A DNA stretch of 61,198 nt. Source: an uncultured Gammaproteobacteria bacterium (GTDB lineage Bacteria > Pseudomonadota > Gammaproteobacteria > GCA-001735895). The notes under the pieces were generated by a model. It worked only from the letters and a program-made list of their open reading frames with translations. It was not told the origin of the DNA and searched no databases. The translations under genes were made by a program, and so were the position numbers. Shown here piece by piece: positions 1-8,878 of the stretch (position 1 is its first letter; every line of letters starts with the position of its first letter). The stretch lies in assembly GCA_947259485.1 (NCBI GenBank), contig CAMYLU010000017.1, forward strand, positions 1 to 61,198. The letters run 5' to 3'.

Positions 1-175
1 TACCACCAATAATCTCGGCATCGCAGGAGATAATTAATCCTTCCGGTCTCACTTTTTCAATCCGCTTCCTGAATAATCTTGCATTCTTGCGCGACAGGTG
101 ACCGACAGTCCCGCCATCGATCACAACCCTAATCGCCTTTTTGTCCTGCGGTGCCAACTTCCCGATTACAGACGC
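1..175 (-). pseudogene. HIRAN-like domain fragment, runs off the left edge
   Basis: The reverse strand is open from a TGA at 176-178 to the window edge. It encodes residues resembling the core of HIRAN-like domains: a D-K-K-A-I-R-V stretch, then IDGGTVGHLSRKNARLFRK, then SCDAEIIGG. HIRAN-like proteins normally have about 40 residues before this point, but here a stop lies only about 8 codons upstream and the only possible start is a TTG at 157. It is therefore probably the 3' part of a broken gene. Function unknown. The missing left end could change this reading. Confidence 0.45.
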
Positions 176-225
176 TCATAAGCGAAACTCAGGAGGCAAT
201 CTACGGCCAATAACAGGCATTGAGG

Positions 226-1092
226 TTAAGCAGCACTTGGAATTTTAAAAACGGAAACATCTGCACCCAGGGCTAGACTAATATCGAAACACATGTCAGT
301 TTGATTTAAGGTATAAAGGTGAAATTGCCTAACCCCTTCGCAAGTGAGTCGTTCGCATAACTCAACTGCAAGATCGACCGACAAGCGATATTGTGACTGC
401 TGATCGTGTTTTACTTTCTTAAATAGAACCTCATAAGAAAGCGGTAACGATGCGCCGCAGCGTTGGCTGAACGAGCTTACCTTATCAAAGTCGTGAATTG
501 GCAAAATACCTGGGATTAATGGTTTTTCGATGCCTATCTGATTCGCCCGATCTCTAAATCTCAAGAAACAGTCTGCATCAAAAAAATATTGCGTTATCGC
601 ACGGTCTGCACCAGCATCGAGTTTTCGTTTCAGATTTTGCAAATCATGGACTTCACTACCCGCTTTCGGGTGAACTTCGGGATAAGCCGCGACGCTGATA
701 TCAAAATCAGCAATTCGTTTTAAACCTTCAACCAGATCGACAGCATTTTCGTACGCACCGTCTAGTCTACCCTCCGTGCTGGAGTCACCTCGCAAGGCTA
801 CGATGCGATTGATTCCCGCGCGGTGAAATTTCCGCGCAATTTCATTAGTTTCATCGCGCGTGGCATCGGTGCAGGTCAAGTGGGCGGCTACCGGCACCGG
901 TGATTCCTGATGCATTGCAATCGATGATTCAATACTGATTTGCTGTGCACTGCCGAGCGCACCGTAGGTCATCGAAAAAAAGTTCGGATTTAATCGTTCC
1001 AGTTGTCCTACCGCTCGCCATAGTCGTCGGGTCATAGCGGGCGTGCGCGGCGGAAAAAATTCATAAGAAAACTGAACTGATTGACTTTGCAT
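226..1092 (-). CDS. metF: Methylenetetrahydrofolate reductase MetF
   Basis: Reduces 5,10-methylene-THF to 5-methyl-THF with an FAD cofactor, supplying the methyl group used by MetH. The 288-aa protein has the normal bacterial length. It starts with the family's SYEFFPPRT strand carrying the catalytic Glu, and contains VALRGDSS and the D-R-A-I-T-Q-Y-F-F-D segment, both typical of the TIM-barrel active site. It lies 20 bp downstream of the ArsR-methyltransferase gene on the same strand, so the two are probably one transcript, and metH is divergent. The context points to joint control of the methionine cycle. Confidence 0.95.
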   Translation of the reverse strand: MQSQSVQFSYEFFPPRTPAMTRRLWRAVGQLERLNPNFFSMTYGALGSAQQISIESSIAMHQESPVPVAAHLTCTDATRDETNEIARKFHRAGINRIVALRGDSSTEGRLDGAYENAVDLVEGLKRIADFDISVAAYPEVHPKAGSEVHDLQNLKRKLDAGADRAITQYFFDADCFLRFRDRANQIGIEKPLIPGILPIHDFDKVSSFSQRCGASLPLSYEVLFKKVKHDQQSQYRLSVDLAVELCERLTCEGVRQFHLYTLNQTDMCFDISLALGADVSVFKIPSAA

Positions 1093-1112
1093 AATAACAG
1101 CCTCTTTATTGG

Positions 1113-2102
1113 TTAAGACATTTGTTTTGCTGATTTGCGAGGTTGACTTATGGATACTAAATTTTTTGATTTCTGTGCCTGCCAGATCTTGATCGTCAAT
1201 GGGTCGCCTATCAGTTGTCGGGATTCTTTTAATACTGAAACACGTGCGGCATTAAAACACTGGCGAATTTCTTCATCGGTAAATCCTAACCGGTGGTGTC
1301 TGAATTCGCTGCGAAAATATTCCTCGGTATGCACCGCGAAATCGACCACGATCAACCGACCATCGGGGCGTAAAACACGGCAGGCCTCTTGAATGACTTT
1401 GGCTGGATCATCGCTGTAATGCAAAACCAGATGCAGTATGGCGAGATCAACACTTGCGTCGTCAAGTGGCAACTGGTACATGTCTCCCTGACGCACGTGG
1501 ACATTGGTTAAACCATTACGTTCGATATTGGATCGTGCCACGGCCAACATGTCACTGCTCAAATCGATCCCGATACCCCGTGTCGCACGATCAGCCAAAA
1601 TTTCGAGCATCCGCCCGGTACCGGTACCAATATCCAGCAACTCACTGATAGGCTCATATCCGATTACTTCCAGCAAAGCTTCTTCCAGTTGCTGCTGTGG
1701 CACATGCATGGCGCGGATCTGATCCCAGTTTTTAGCCACCTTTTGAAAATATTTCTGCGCTCTTCGGGTGCGTTTATCACGTACCTGTTGCAAACGAGAG
1801 AAATCACGATTCAAGCCGGGATCAGATTCGGGTACTAGTGCAACCAGGGCATGCGCTATTTTGGAAGTGTCCTCCCGATCCGGGACACGGAAATAGACCT
1901 GAGCGCCTTCCGGCAGACGTTCAAGCAATCCCGCCTCCACCATCAATTTTAAATGACGGGAAACTCTCGGCTGGCTTTGAGCGAGAATCTGTGTCAGTTC
2001 GGAGACACTCAGTTCACCCCGTGCACATAGAGCAAGAATACGTAAGCGGGTATGTTCACCTGCTGCCCGCAGACTGCCGAGTAAGGTATCGAGGCTATGC
2101 AT
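1113..2102 (-). CDS. ArsR-family regulator fused to a SAM-methyltransferase domain (SahR-like)
   Basis: 329 aa. Residues about 1-95 form an ArsR-type winged helix (helix-turn-helix around ELTQILAQSQPRVSRHLKLM). Residues about 130-300 form a class I SAM-binding fold with motif I LLDIGTGTGRML and a later VLRPDGRLIVVDF strand. The metal-binding Cys pattern of true ArsR/SmtB sensors is absent from the recognition helix. The architecture and the position between metF and metH match the SahR type, in which the methyltransferase-like domain senses S-adenosylhomocysteine rather than modifying a substrate (family knowledge). It probably represses itself, metF and metH through the palindrome at 2118-2137. 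The SAH ligand is inferred. Confidence 0.8.
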   Translation of the reverse strand: MHSLDTLLGSLRAAGEHTRLRILALCARGELSVSELTQILAQSQPRVSRHLKLMVEAGLLERLPEGAQVYFRVPDREDTSKIAHALVALVPESDPGLNRDFSRLQQVRDKRTRRAQKYFQKVAKNWDQIRAMHVPQQQLEEALLEVIGYEPISELLDIGTGTGRMLEILADRATRGIGIDLSSDMLAVARSNIERNGLTNVHVRQGDMYQLPLDDASVDLAILHLVLHYSDDPAKVIQEACRVLRPDGRLIVVDFAVHTEEYFRSEFRHHRLGFTDEEIRQCFNAARVSVLKESRQLIGDPLTIKIWQAQKSKNLVSISQPRKSAKQMS

Positions 2103-2117
2103 AAAGTATTTACTTGA

Positions 2118-2137
2118 ATATAAAGATATGTTTATAT
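2118..2137. promoter_or_regulatory. Palindromic operator between the regulator gene and metH
   Basis: A 20-bp palindrome reading ATATAAAGAT then ATGTTTATAT; 9 of 10 half-site positions are symmetric. It lies 15 bp before the regulator ATG (2102) and 57 bp before the metH ATG (2195), so one bound dimer could block both divergent promoters. An AT-rich palindrome of this sort is what a SahR/ArsR-type winged-helix dimer would be expected to bind. Assignment to the neighbouring regulator is inferred from position. Confidence 0.65.
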
Positions 2138-2194
2138 ATACATTCGTATATTAATAATGTCAACTTTAAATTCCACCTCTCGGATATAAAGAAT

Positions 2195-5100
2195 ATGCAG
2201 AATTCACAAGAACTAATCACCGAGCTACAGCGGCGTATACTGGTACTAGATGGTGCAATGGGCACGATGATCCAAGCACATGCACTGGATGAAGCAGACT
2301 ATCGCGGGCAGCGATTTGCCGAATGGGAAATCGAGCTGCGCGGTAATAATGACCTGCTCTCGCTGACATGCCCCGACATTATCTGCGATATTCACAAAGC
2401 CTATCTGCAGGCCGGTGCCGATATCATCGAAACCAATACCTTCAACTCGACCAGTATCACAATGGCTGATTACAGGATGGAAACATTGGTTACAGAACTC
2501 TGCGAAAGTTCTGCTCGACTCGCTAGGGAAGCCGCTGACGAATACAATCTTTTGACGCCAGACCAGCCGCGATACGTTGCCGGTGTGCTGGGTCCGACCA
2601 ATCGAACCGCAAGCCTCTCCCCTGATGTTGAAGACCCGGCCTTTCGCAATATCAGCTTTGACCAATTGGTCGAGGCCTATTGTGAATCCACAAAGGCCTT
2701 GATTGCGGGCGGTGTCGATCTACTTATGATTGAAACAATATTCGATACGCTCAACGCAAAGGCGGCCATATTTGCGGTCGAGCGAACCTTTAGTGAACTT
2801 GGGGTACGCTTGCCATTGATGATTTCGGGAACCATCACGGATGCATCGGGGCGGACATTATCGGGGCAGACCACCGAAGCGTTCTGGCATTCAGTACGTC
2901 ATGCCAAACCTATCTCTGTGGGCTTGAATTGTGCGCTGGGTCCGAAAGAACTGCGTCAATATATCGAAGAATTATCAGGCCTTGCCGACACCTATGTATC
3001 CGCACACCCCAATGCCGGATTGCCAAATGCATTCGGTGGCTATGATGAATCGGCAAAAAGCATGGCGAAGCATACACAGGAGTGGGCAACCAGCGGACTG
3101 GTCAATATTGTCGGCGGCTGTTGCGGGACGACGCCAACGCATATCCAGGCGATGCGTGACGCGGTTGATGGCATAACCCCTCGTTCAATACCGGATATTA
3201 AAGCCGCATGTCGTTTGTCTGGACTTGAAGCCTGTACGATCAATGCGGAGTCATTGTTCGTAAATATTGGCGAGCGTACCAATATCACCGGCTCGGCCAT
3301 TTTCAAGAATCTGATCGTTGAAGAGAATTACGAGGCGGCATTGGGCGTCGCGCGCCAACAGGTAGAAAACGGCGCTCAAATCATCGACGTCAATATGGAC
3401 GAAGGTTTGCTTGATTCCGTTGCTGTGATGCACCGCTTTCTCAATCTGATTGCTGGCGAACCCGATATTTCAAAGGTCCCGATAATGATCGATTCCTCCC
3501 GTTGGGAGGTGATCGAAACCGGGCTTAAGTGCGTGCAGGGTAAATCCGTGGTTAACTCGATCAGCCTAAAAGCCGGCGAAGCCGAGTTCATCGAACAGGC
3601 CCAATTATGCTTGCGCTATGGTGCCGCAGTTGTAGTCATGGCCTTCGACGAGCAGGGACAGGCCGATTCCGTGCAGCGTAAAGTCGAGATCTGCACCCGT
3701 GCCTACAATATCCTCGTCGAGCAAGTCGGATTTACACCCGAGGATATCATCTTTGACCCGAATATCTTTGCCATTGCGACAGGCATGGAAGAACACAATG
3801 ACTATGCCCGGGCCTTTATCGAGGCCACGCGCGAGATCAAGCAGAACTTACCAGGTTCATTGGTGTCGGGTGGTCTTTCGAATGTTTCTTTTGCCTTTCG
3901 TGGTAATAATCCGGTTCGCGAAGCAATCCATTCAGTATTTCTGTATCACGCGATTCAGGCCGGCATGGACCTGGGTATTGTCAACGCGGGGCAATTGTCG
4001 ATATACGCCGATTTACCACCGAAGCTGCGCGAAGTAGTCGAAGATGTCGTACTAAACCGCGATGACAGTGGTACCGAACGTTTGCTCTCAATCGCAGAAG
4101 ACTATCGAGATAGTGGCGAACTGAGAGAGCAGGAGCAAGAAGACTGGCTCGATTGGCCGGTCAATCAGCGATTGCAACATGCGCTGGTTAAAGGGATTGC
4201 TGATCATATCTTGGACGACACAGCCGAAGCAATGGGACAGGTTGAATCACCACTGGAATTGATTGAAGGCCCATTGATGGATGGTATGAATATCGTTGGT
4301 GATCTTTTTGGTTCAGGCCAAATGTTTCTTCCACAGGTGGTAAAATCGGCAAGAGTAATGAAAAAGGCCGTGGCCTGGCTGGAACCATTAATGGAGGCTC
4401 AAAAAATTGCTTCCGGTAAAACTCAGGGCAAAATTGTGATGGCCACCGCAAAAGGTGATGTACACGATATCGGCAAGAATATTGTCGGTGTCGTATTGCA
4501 ATGCAATGGTTATGAAGTCATCGACCTTGGAGTAATGGTGCATGCGGAAACCATTTTTCAGGCCGCCCGGGAACACAACGCCGACATTATTGGTATATCG
4601 GGTTTGATTACACCATCACTCGAGGAAATGACACACGTCGCCAAGGAAATGCAGCGCCAGGGATTTACCATACCACTGTTGATCGGCGGTGCAACGACCT
4701 CGAAAATGCATACCGCGGTTAAGATCGACCCATATTACGATCACCCGGTAGTGTATGTGCCAGACGCATCGCGCTGTGTCGCAGTAGTGAACCAGCTACT
4801 GAGCGAAAACATGCGCGGGCCTTTTCTGGAGGCGCTTGAACAGGAGTATGATCACTATCGTGAACGCTTTGCGGCCAGCCTGGAAAAACGCCAATTCCTG
4901 TCTTTGGCTGCTGCTCGTGCGAACAAGCTCGAGACCAGGTGGCAGGCTTATTCGCCACCCGTGCCACAGCAATATGGTGTCCAGGTGTTAAATGATTTCC
5001 CCCTCGAGACACTTGTAGACTATATCGACTGGACTCCATTCTTCAGCACCTGGGGATTGCGTGCAAAATACCCTCGTGTGCTCGAACACGAGAAATTTGG

Positions 5101-5905
5101 CGAACAGGCACAACAGTTATTTTCCGATGCACAGGCGATGCTGCAGAGTTTTATTGAATCAGGCGCAATCAAGGCCCATGCCGTGTTTGGCCTGTTCCCA
5201 GCCAACAGTGTCGACGATGACGATATCGAAGTCTATGCTGGTGAATCCAGACAGGAAATCCTGACTAAAATTGTTGGCTTACGCCAGCAAACCGTGCACC
5301 CGGCAGATCGTGCGAATTTGTCACTGTCTGATTTTATTGCACCCAAAGATTCCGGGATTAATGACACGATTGGCGCTTTTGCAGTCACCGCTGGCAACGG
5401 GTTGGATCAACTGGTGCAGGCCTTCGAACAGGAACATGACGTGTACAGCAGTATGATGGCTAAAGCGTTGACCGACCGCCTGGCAGAAGCATTTGCCGAA
5501 CACCTGCACGAACAGGTACGCAAGCATCATTGGGGTTACGCAAGCGATGAATCGCTAGACCAGACGGAACTGATCAAAGAACAGTATCGTGGTATTCGAC
5601 CAGCTCCCGGTTACCCTGCTAATCCAGATCACAGTCAAAAGGAGCTGATCTGGGAACTGCTAAATGTGGAACAGTCAGTCCAGATCAGACTCACCGAAAC
5701 GCTCGCGATGTTACCAGCAGCCTCAGTCAGTGGCTGGTATTTCTCACATCCTGAAGCACAATATTTTGGTGTTGGTAAAATCGACCAGGATCAACTAATT
5801 GACTATGCCAACAGGCAAGGTATCGACCTGGAGACCGCCGAAAAACGTTTAGCCCCCAATCTTGGATTTCAGGCCGAAGTTGGGAACAGAAAAAAAGTTG
5901 CATAA
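2195..5905 (+). CDS. metH: Cobalamin-dependent methionine synthase MetH
   Basis: Transfers methyl from 5-methyl-THF to homocysteine through methylcobalamin. 1236 aa, full length. The homocysteine module (about 1-330) has GLNCALGP and GGCCGTTP, which carry the zinc-binding cysteines. A pterin-binding module follows (about 350-620, ERTNITGS). The B12 module has the cap and the DVHDIGKNI signature (DxHxxG, His ligand near residue 757). The C-terminal AdoMet reactivation domain contains [12 protein letters not shown]. The ATG at 2195 was chosen because it aligns with family N-termini; a longer in-frame start at 2114 would put the operator inside the coding region and adds an unrelated 27-residue leader. 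Divergent from the ArsR-methyltransferase/metF pair. Confidence 0.97.
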   Translation: MQNSQELITELQRRILVLDGAMGTMIQAHALDEADYRGQRFAEWEIELRGNNDLLSLTCPDIICDIHKAYLQAGADIIETNTFNSTSITMADYRMETLVTELCESSARLAREAADEYNLLTPDQPRYVAGVLGPTNRTASLSPDVEDPAFRNISFDQLVEAYCESTKALIAGGVDLLMIETIFDTLNAKAAIFAVERTFSELGVRLPLMISGTITDASGRTLSGQTTEAFWHSVRHAKPISVGLNCALGPKELRQYIEELSGLADTYVSAHPNAGLPNAFGGYDESAKSMAKHTQEWATSGLVNIVGGCCGTTPTHIQAMRDAVDGITPRSIPDIKAACRLSGLEACTINAESLFVNIGERTNITGSAIFKNLIVEENYEAALGVARQQVENGAQIIDVNMDEGLLDSVAVMHRFLNLIAGEPDISKVPIMIDSSRWEVIETGLKCVQGKSVVNSISLKAGEAEFIEQAQLCLRYGAAVVVMAFDEQGQADSVQRKVEICTRAYNILVEQVGFTPEDIIFDPNIFAIATGMEEHNDYARAFIEATREIKQNLPGSLVSGGLSNVSFAFRGNNPVREAIHSVFLYHAIQAGMDLGIVNAGQLSIYADLPPKLREVVEDVVLNRDDSGTERLLSIAEDYRDSGELREQEQEDWLDWPVNQRLQHALVKGIADHILDDTAEAMGQVESPLELIEGPLMDGMNIVGDLFGSGQMFLPQVVKSARVMKKAVAWLEPLMEAQKIASGKTQGKIVMATAKGDVHDIGKNIVGVVLQCNGYEVIDLGVMVHAETIFQAAREHNADIIGISGLITPSLEEMTHVAKEMQRQGFTIPLLIGGATTSKMHTAVKIDPYYDHPVVYVPDASRCVAVVNQLLSENMRGPFLEALEQEYDHYRERFAASLEKRQFLSLAAARANKLETRWQAYSPPVPQQYGVQVLNDFPLETLVDYIDWTPFFSTWGLRAKYPRVLEHEKFGEQAQQLFSDAQAMLQSFIESGAIKAHAVFGLFPANSVDDDDIEVYAGESRQEILTKIVGLRQQTVHPADRANLSLSDFIAPKDSGINDTIGAFAVTAGNGLDQLVQAFEQEHDVYSSMMAKALTDRLAEAFAEHLHEQVRKHHWGYASDESLDQTELIKEQYRGIRPAPGYPANPDHSQKELIWELLNVEQSVQIRLTETLAMLPAASVSGWYFSHPEAQYFGVGKIDQDQLIDYANRQGIDLETAEKRLAPNLGFQAEVGNRKKVA

Positions 5906-6287
5906 GCCCAATTGTGTTGCCAAGGAGTGCTCTCAAAGCAATTACGTGGAACATCGTTACTAATAGGTTAAGTGGTATTCGGTGACAATTGCATAAAAAT
6001 AATTTAAAAAATGTACATATAGATGCCGATCTCTGTTAGAAATCATCCAAAACACCGAACAACTCAGCTATTTTTTCAATCTCAGGTATCGGTTTAAAGA
6101 ATTCACCGGCAGAGAAGTTTAGTGAGTGTGTTGCATCGATCAATTGAAACCGCAGTCGTTTTTTGCCGCTCATCTCTAATATTTGAGAGTCCGCTTTCGG
6201 GAAAACCGCAAATCATTGAATTCCTAGGCCTGAAATCCGACCCATAGCCATATTTTCTCGTAATCAATTGATTTTACGGGCGAAAAG
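5906..6287. other. Intergenic region between metH and the tRNA
   Basis: 382 bp with no complete recognisable gene. It holds one 45-codon minus-strand ORF listed separately. No clear rho-independent terminator for metH was found. Confidence 0.6.
6036..6173 (-). pseudogene. 45-aa ORF, probable 3' remnant of an unknown gene
   Basis: An ATG-TAA ORF of 45 codons with ordinary protein-like composition, ending EIEKIAELFGVLDDF. The same frame stays open about 16 codons upstream of the ATG and then meets a TGA, which suggests the C-terminal end of a decayed gene. No good ribosome-binding site precedes the ATG. I do not recognise the family and assign no function. It could also be a real small protein. 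Confidence 0.25.
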
Positions 6288-6604
6288 TGGTGGGCCCGGC
6301 TGGACTCGAACCAGCGACCAAGGGATTCACTTTACCCGTTCATTTCTGAACGGAGCGGACTATCTCATCACCCACAATCACTCGATTGTTCAGGGTGCGG
6401 GACGCTCTAGCCTGTTATTAAGAACACTCTAGTTCTCAGGTAGTCTCTGCACCTTCCAGAAGTGTACTTCTGACTTGGCTCAGGGTTACCTTCAACCTCA
6501 GCTGTTAAGGGTTCCCTGAATTCATCCCGTTCATCCTGAATCTTTCGATCCAGGCGCACCATTTTTGATGAGTCCCCTGCTCTAACCAACTGAGCTACAG
6601 GCCC
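6288..6604 (-). tRNA. ileX: tRNA(CAU), probably tRNA-Ile2, interrupted by an intron
   Basis: The 5' exon (6604-6568, 37 nt) reads GGGCCTGTAGCTCAG... through the D-arm and anticodon stem to CTCAT. The 3' exon (6327-6288, 40 nt) reads AATCCCTTGGTC, then the T-arm, acceptor strand and encoded CCA. Joined, they give a normal 77-nt tRNA: 7-bp acceptor (GGGCCTG/CGGGCCC), 4-bp D-stem, 5-bp anticodon stem GGGGA/TCCCT, loop CTCATAA, T-stem GCTGG/CCAGC. Pairs C4-G69 and C5-G68 and the TGGTC variable loop match tRNA-Ile2, whose C34 is changed to lysidine by TilS to read AUA, better than elongator tRNA-Met. It follows rpoD, where pseudomonads also carry a CAT tRNA (from memory). Confidence 0.9.
6328..6567 (-). 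ncRNA. Group I self-splicing intron in the anticodon loop
   Basis: 240 nt inserted after anticodon base 36. The 5' exon ends in U, which can form the U-G pair of P1: exon CAU with GUG at intron 9-11. The last intron base is the expected G. Core helices found by eye (intron numbering): P2 14-21/26-33 with GAAA loop, P3 39-43/166-170, P4 49-54/83-88, P6a 96-101/106-111, P7 123-127/206-210, P8 171-175/195-199 extended by 179-184/189-194, P9 215-220/227-232. The classic R (GTGCAGAGACTA) and S (AGATAGTCC) conserved strings are present. An extra paired region, 128-131/154-157 and 132-136/143-147, lies between P7 and P3. No homing endonuclease gene is present. The site and size resemble the Azoarcus tRNA-Ile(CAU) intron. 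Confidence 0.92.
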
Positions 6605-6997
6605 ACATAAGCGGCGTATTCTAGCACCATGTAATTAAGCCGTCTTCTGAATTCAATCGCGGCTTGAATTAATGTATTACTCGATTGGCCAAAATTTCCT
6701 GAGCCGCTAATGGAATGCATCGTCTTTAATAAACAACTTCGGGGCAGGCAACGCAAGTTCTGCTCTCGCGAGTGTAAAAACAGGTCAGGTAATTAAATTA
6801 CCTAAGTTATCAGGCTCAGCAGAGGCGGGGTCGGCTCAGGGACTCCAGTGCCGGAAGGGAAGTATTGGTTTAAATAGAAGTGCGGGCTCGCTGAGCTCGA
6901 AGTGACGAAACAACGAAGGTATCCCGCGCGCGGGGATAATTTTGTCTACTGGATTCCGCGGCTCCGACGCTTCGGGTCAAGCCGCGGGATGATAACG
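6605..6997. other. Intergenic region between the tRNA and rpoD
   Basis: 393 bp without a gene. It contains a near-palindrome AGGTAATT-A-AATTACCT at 6787-6803 and, next to the rpoD stop, the GC-rich inverted repeats listed separately. No additional RNA gene was recognised. The tRNA promoter may lie here or upstream of rpoD. Confidence 0.5.
6921..6990. repeat. GC-rich inverted repeats downstream of rpoD
   Basis: Inverted repeat CCGCGGCT (6956-6963) with AGCCGCGG (6980-6987), preceded by a second GC palindrome ATCCCGCGCGCGGGGAT. The motif of a CCGCGG hairpin next to GGGATGA resembles the TCATCCCGCGGCTTGACCGC element at 27025-27044, so it is probably a dispersed intergenic repeat family. There is no T-tract, so it is not a clean terminator for rpoD. 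Confidence 0.5.
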
Positions 6998-8797
6998 TTA
7001 GTCGGCGTCGATGAAGCTGCGCAGTTGTTCGGAGCGGCTGGGGTGGCGCAGTTTGCGCAGGGCCTTGGCTTCGATTTGACGTATGCGCTCACGGGTGACG
7101 TCGAATTGCTTGCCGACTTCCTCGAGGGTGTGATCGGTATTCATGTCGATGCCGAAACGCATGCGCAATACCTTGGCCTCGCGCGGGGTCAGGCTCGACA
7201 GGATTTCACGGGTCGACTCCGACAATCCGGCGTTGGTTGCGGTATCGGCCGGCAACAGCACGTTGGTGTCTTCGATGAAATCACCGAGGTTCGAATCTTC
7301 GTCGTCACCGATTGGGGTTGCCATTGAAATCGGTTCCTTGGAAATCTTCAGTACCTTGCGCACCTTGTCTTCGGGCAGGTCCATGCGTTCGGCCAGTTCT
7401 TCCGGTTGCGGGTCGCGTCCGAGTTCCTGCAGCATCTGGCGCGAAATGCGGTTCAGCTTGTTGATGGTTTCGATCATATGCACCGGGATACGGATGGTAC
7501 GTGCCTGGTCCGCGATCGAACGCGTAATTGCCTGGCGAATCCACCAGGTGGCATAGGTCGAAAACTTGTAGCCACGGCGATATTCGAATTTATCGACCGC
7601 TTTCATCAGGCCGATGTTGCCTTCCTGGATCAGGTCGAGGAATTGCAGCCCGCGATTGGTATATTTTTTTGCGATCGAAATAACCAGGCGCAGGTTGGCC
7701 TCGATCATTTCTTTCTTCGCGCGTCGTGCCTTGGCTTCGCCAATCGACATCTTGCGATTGATTTCCTTGATTTCGCCAATCGACAGGTTGGAAACCTTTT
7801 CGAGGTTTTTCAGGCGTTTCTGGTAGCGCAGGATTTCCTCTTTACAGCTTTCCAGTGTCTTCACGTATTTTTCACCGGACTTCAGGTGGTTATCGATCCA
7901 GTTTAGATTAGTCTCGTTTGCCTTGAAGGTTTCGATAAAGGTCCTGCGCGGCATATTTGCCTGCTTCACGCAGATGTTAAGAATGGTACGTTCATTGGTG
8001 CGGATGCGGTTGATAACGTCTTTCAGATTCAAACTGAGCCTGTCGATAAACAGCGGCAGCAGCTTGATCTCCATCAATTCATTAACCGCGCGATTAATAT
8101 TGCGCTCGTATCCCTTGATGTCACCCTTGGCAACGCAGTTCATGGCCCGGTTAAAGGCGCGTTCAATCGTGGTAAAGCGTTTCGCAGCCTCTTCCGGATC
8201 TGGACCGGTATCTTCGACAGCGGCATCATCGTCATCGTCGCTGACCTGGGCCGCCGCCGGCAGTGGAATCGAGTTGGGATCTTCAGTCGGATCGACAAAG
8301 CCGACCATTAGGTCGGTCAGCTTGGCTTCGTCTTCACGTACTTCGTTGTAGCGTTCGAATATCATGCGCATGGTATCGGGATAGCGCGCCAGTGAACTCA
8401 TCGCCTGGTTAAGGCCGTTCTCGATGCGACGAGCGATCTTGATTTCACCCTCGCGGGTTAACAGTTCAACCGTGCCCATTTCACGCATATACATGCGTAC
8501 CGGGTCCGTGGTACGACCAAATTCACTATCCAGCGAGGCTAATGCCGCCGCCGCTTCTTCGGCAGCGTCTTCATCGGGCTCGGTTTCAGTGTCGCTGAGT
8601 ATGTCGGCGGATTCCGTAGGAGCCGACTCATGGACCTTGATGCCCATGTCGTTGATCATACGGATGATGTCCTCTATCTGCTCCGGTTCGACGATGCCTT
8701 CCGGCAAATGATCGTTTACTTCGGTGTAGGTCAGAAAGCCCTGTTCCTTGCCTTTGGCAATAAGTTCCTTTAGCCGGGATTGCTGATCTTGATCCAT
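6998..8797 (-). CDS. rpoD: Primary RNA polymerase sigma factor RpoD (sigma-70)
   Basis: 599 aa. Region 1.1 is at the N-terminus. An acidic non-conserved region follows. Region 2 contains [20 protein letters not shown], which melts and recognises the -10 element. Region 3 comes next. Region 4.2 near the C-terminus has [20 protein letters not shown], which reads the -35 element. Directs housekeeping transcription. It follows dnaG by 81 bp on the same strand, as in the macromolecular-synthesis operon, but rpsU and yqeY are about 18 kb away. Confidence 0.98.
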   Translation of the reverse strand: MDQDQQSRLKELIAKGKEQGFLTYTEVNDHLPEGIVEPEQIEDIIRMINDMGIKVHESAPTESADILSDTETEPDEDAAEEAAAALASLDSEFGRTTDPVRMYMREMGTVELLTREGEIKIARRIENGLNQAMSSLARYPDTMRMIFERYNEVREDEAKLTDLMVGFVDPTEDPNSIPLPAAAQVSDDDDDAAVEDTGPDPEEAAKRFTTIERAFNRAMNCVAKGDIKGYERNINRAVNELMEIKLLPLFIDRLSLNLKDVINRIRTNERTILNICVKQANMPRRTFIETFKANETNLNWIDNHLKSGEKYVKTLESCKEEILRYQKRLKNLEKVSNLSIGEIKEINRKMSIGEAKARRAKKEMIEANLRLVISIAKKYTNRGLQFLDLIQEGNIGLMKAVDKFEYRRGYKFSTYATWWIRQAITRSIADQARTIRIPVHMIETINKLNRISRQMLQELGRDPQPEELAERMDLPEDKVRKVLKISKEPISMATPIGDDEDSNLGDFIEDTNVLLPADTATNAGLSESTREILSSLTPREAKVLRMRFGIDMNTDHTLEEVGKQFDVTRERIRQIEAKALRKLRHPSRSEQLRSFIDAD

Positions 8798-8878
8798 ATT
8801 GCCTCGAAATTGATAAAAGTTGCGGTGAACACCCCAGTATATAAGACTTTATTGGGGTTTTCCAAGTCTAGCAGTGAC

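Noticed and set aside
2114-2194. N-terminal extension of MetH
   Set aside because: It would place the palindromic operator inside the coding region, and the residues are AT-codon-biased with no family similarity.
6407-6589. 60-codon minus-strand ORF across the tRNA intron
   Set aside because: It begins in the 5' tRNA exon and reads through core intron helices; no endonuclease motif (LAGLIDADG, HNH, GIY-YIG) is present.
6288-6604. Two tRNA halves considered as a tRNA disrupted by a mobile element
   Set aside because: The insert has group I core motifs, exact splice-site bases and no target duplication, so an intron explains it better.
7406-7906. Plus-strand ORFs opposite rpoD and dnaG
   Set aside because: Shadows of strongly conserved minus-strand genes; composition is an antisense reflection with no recognisable domain.
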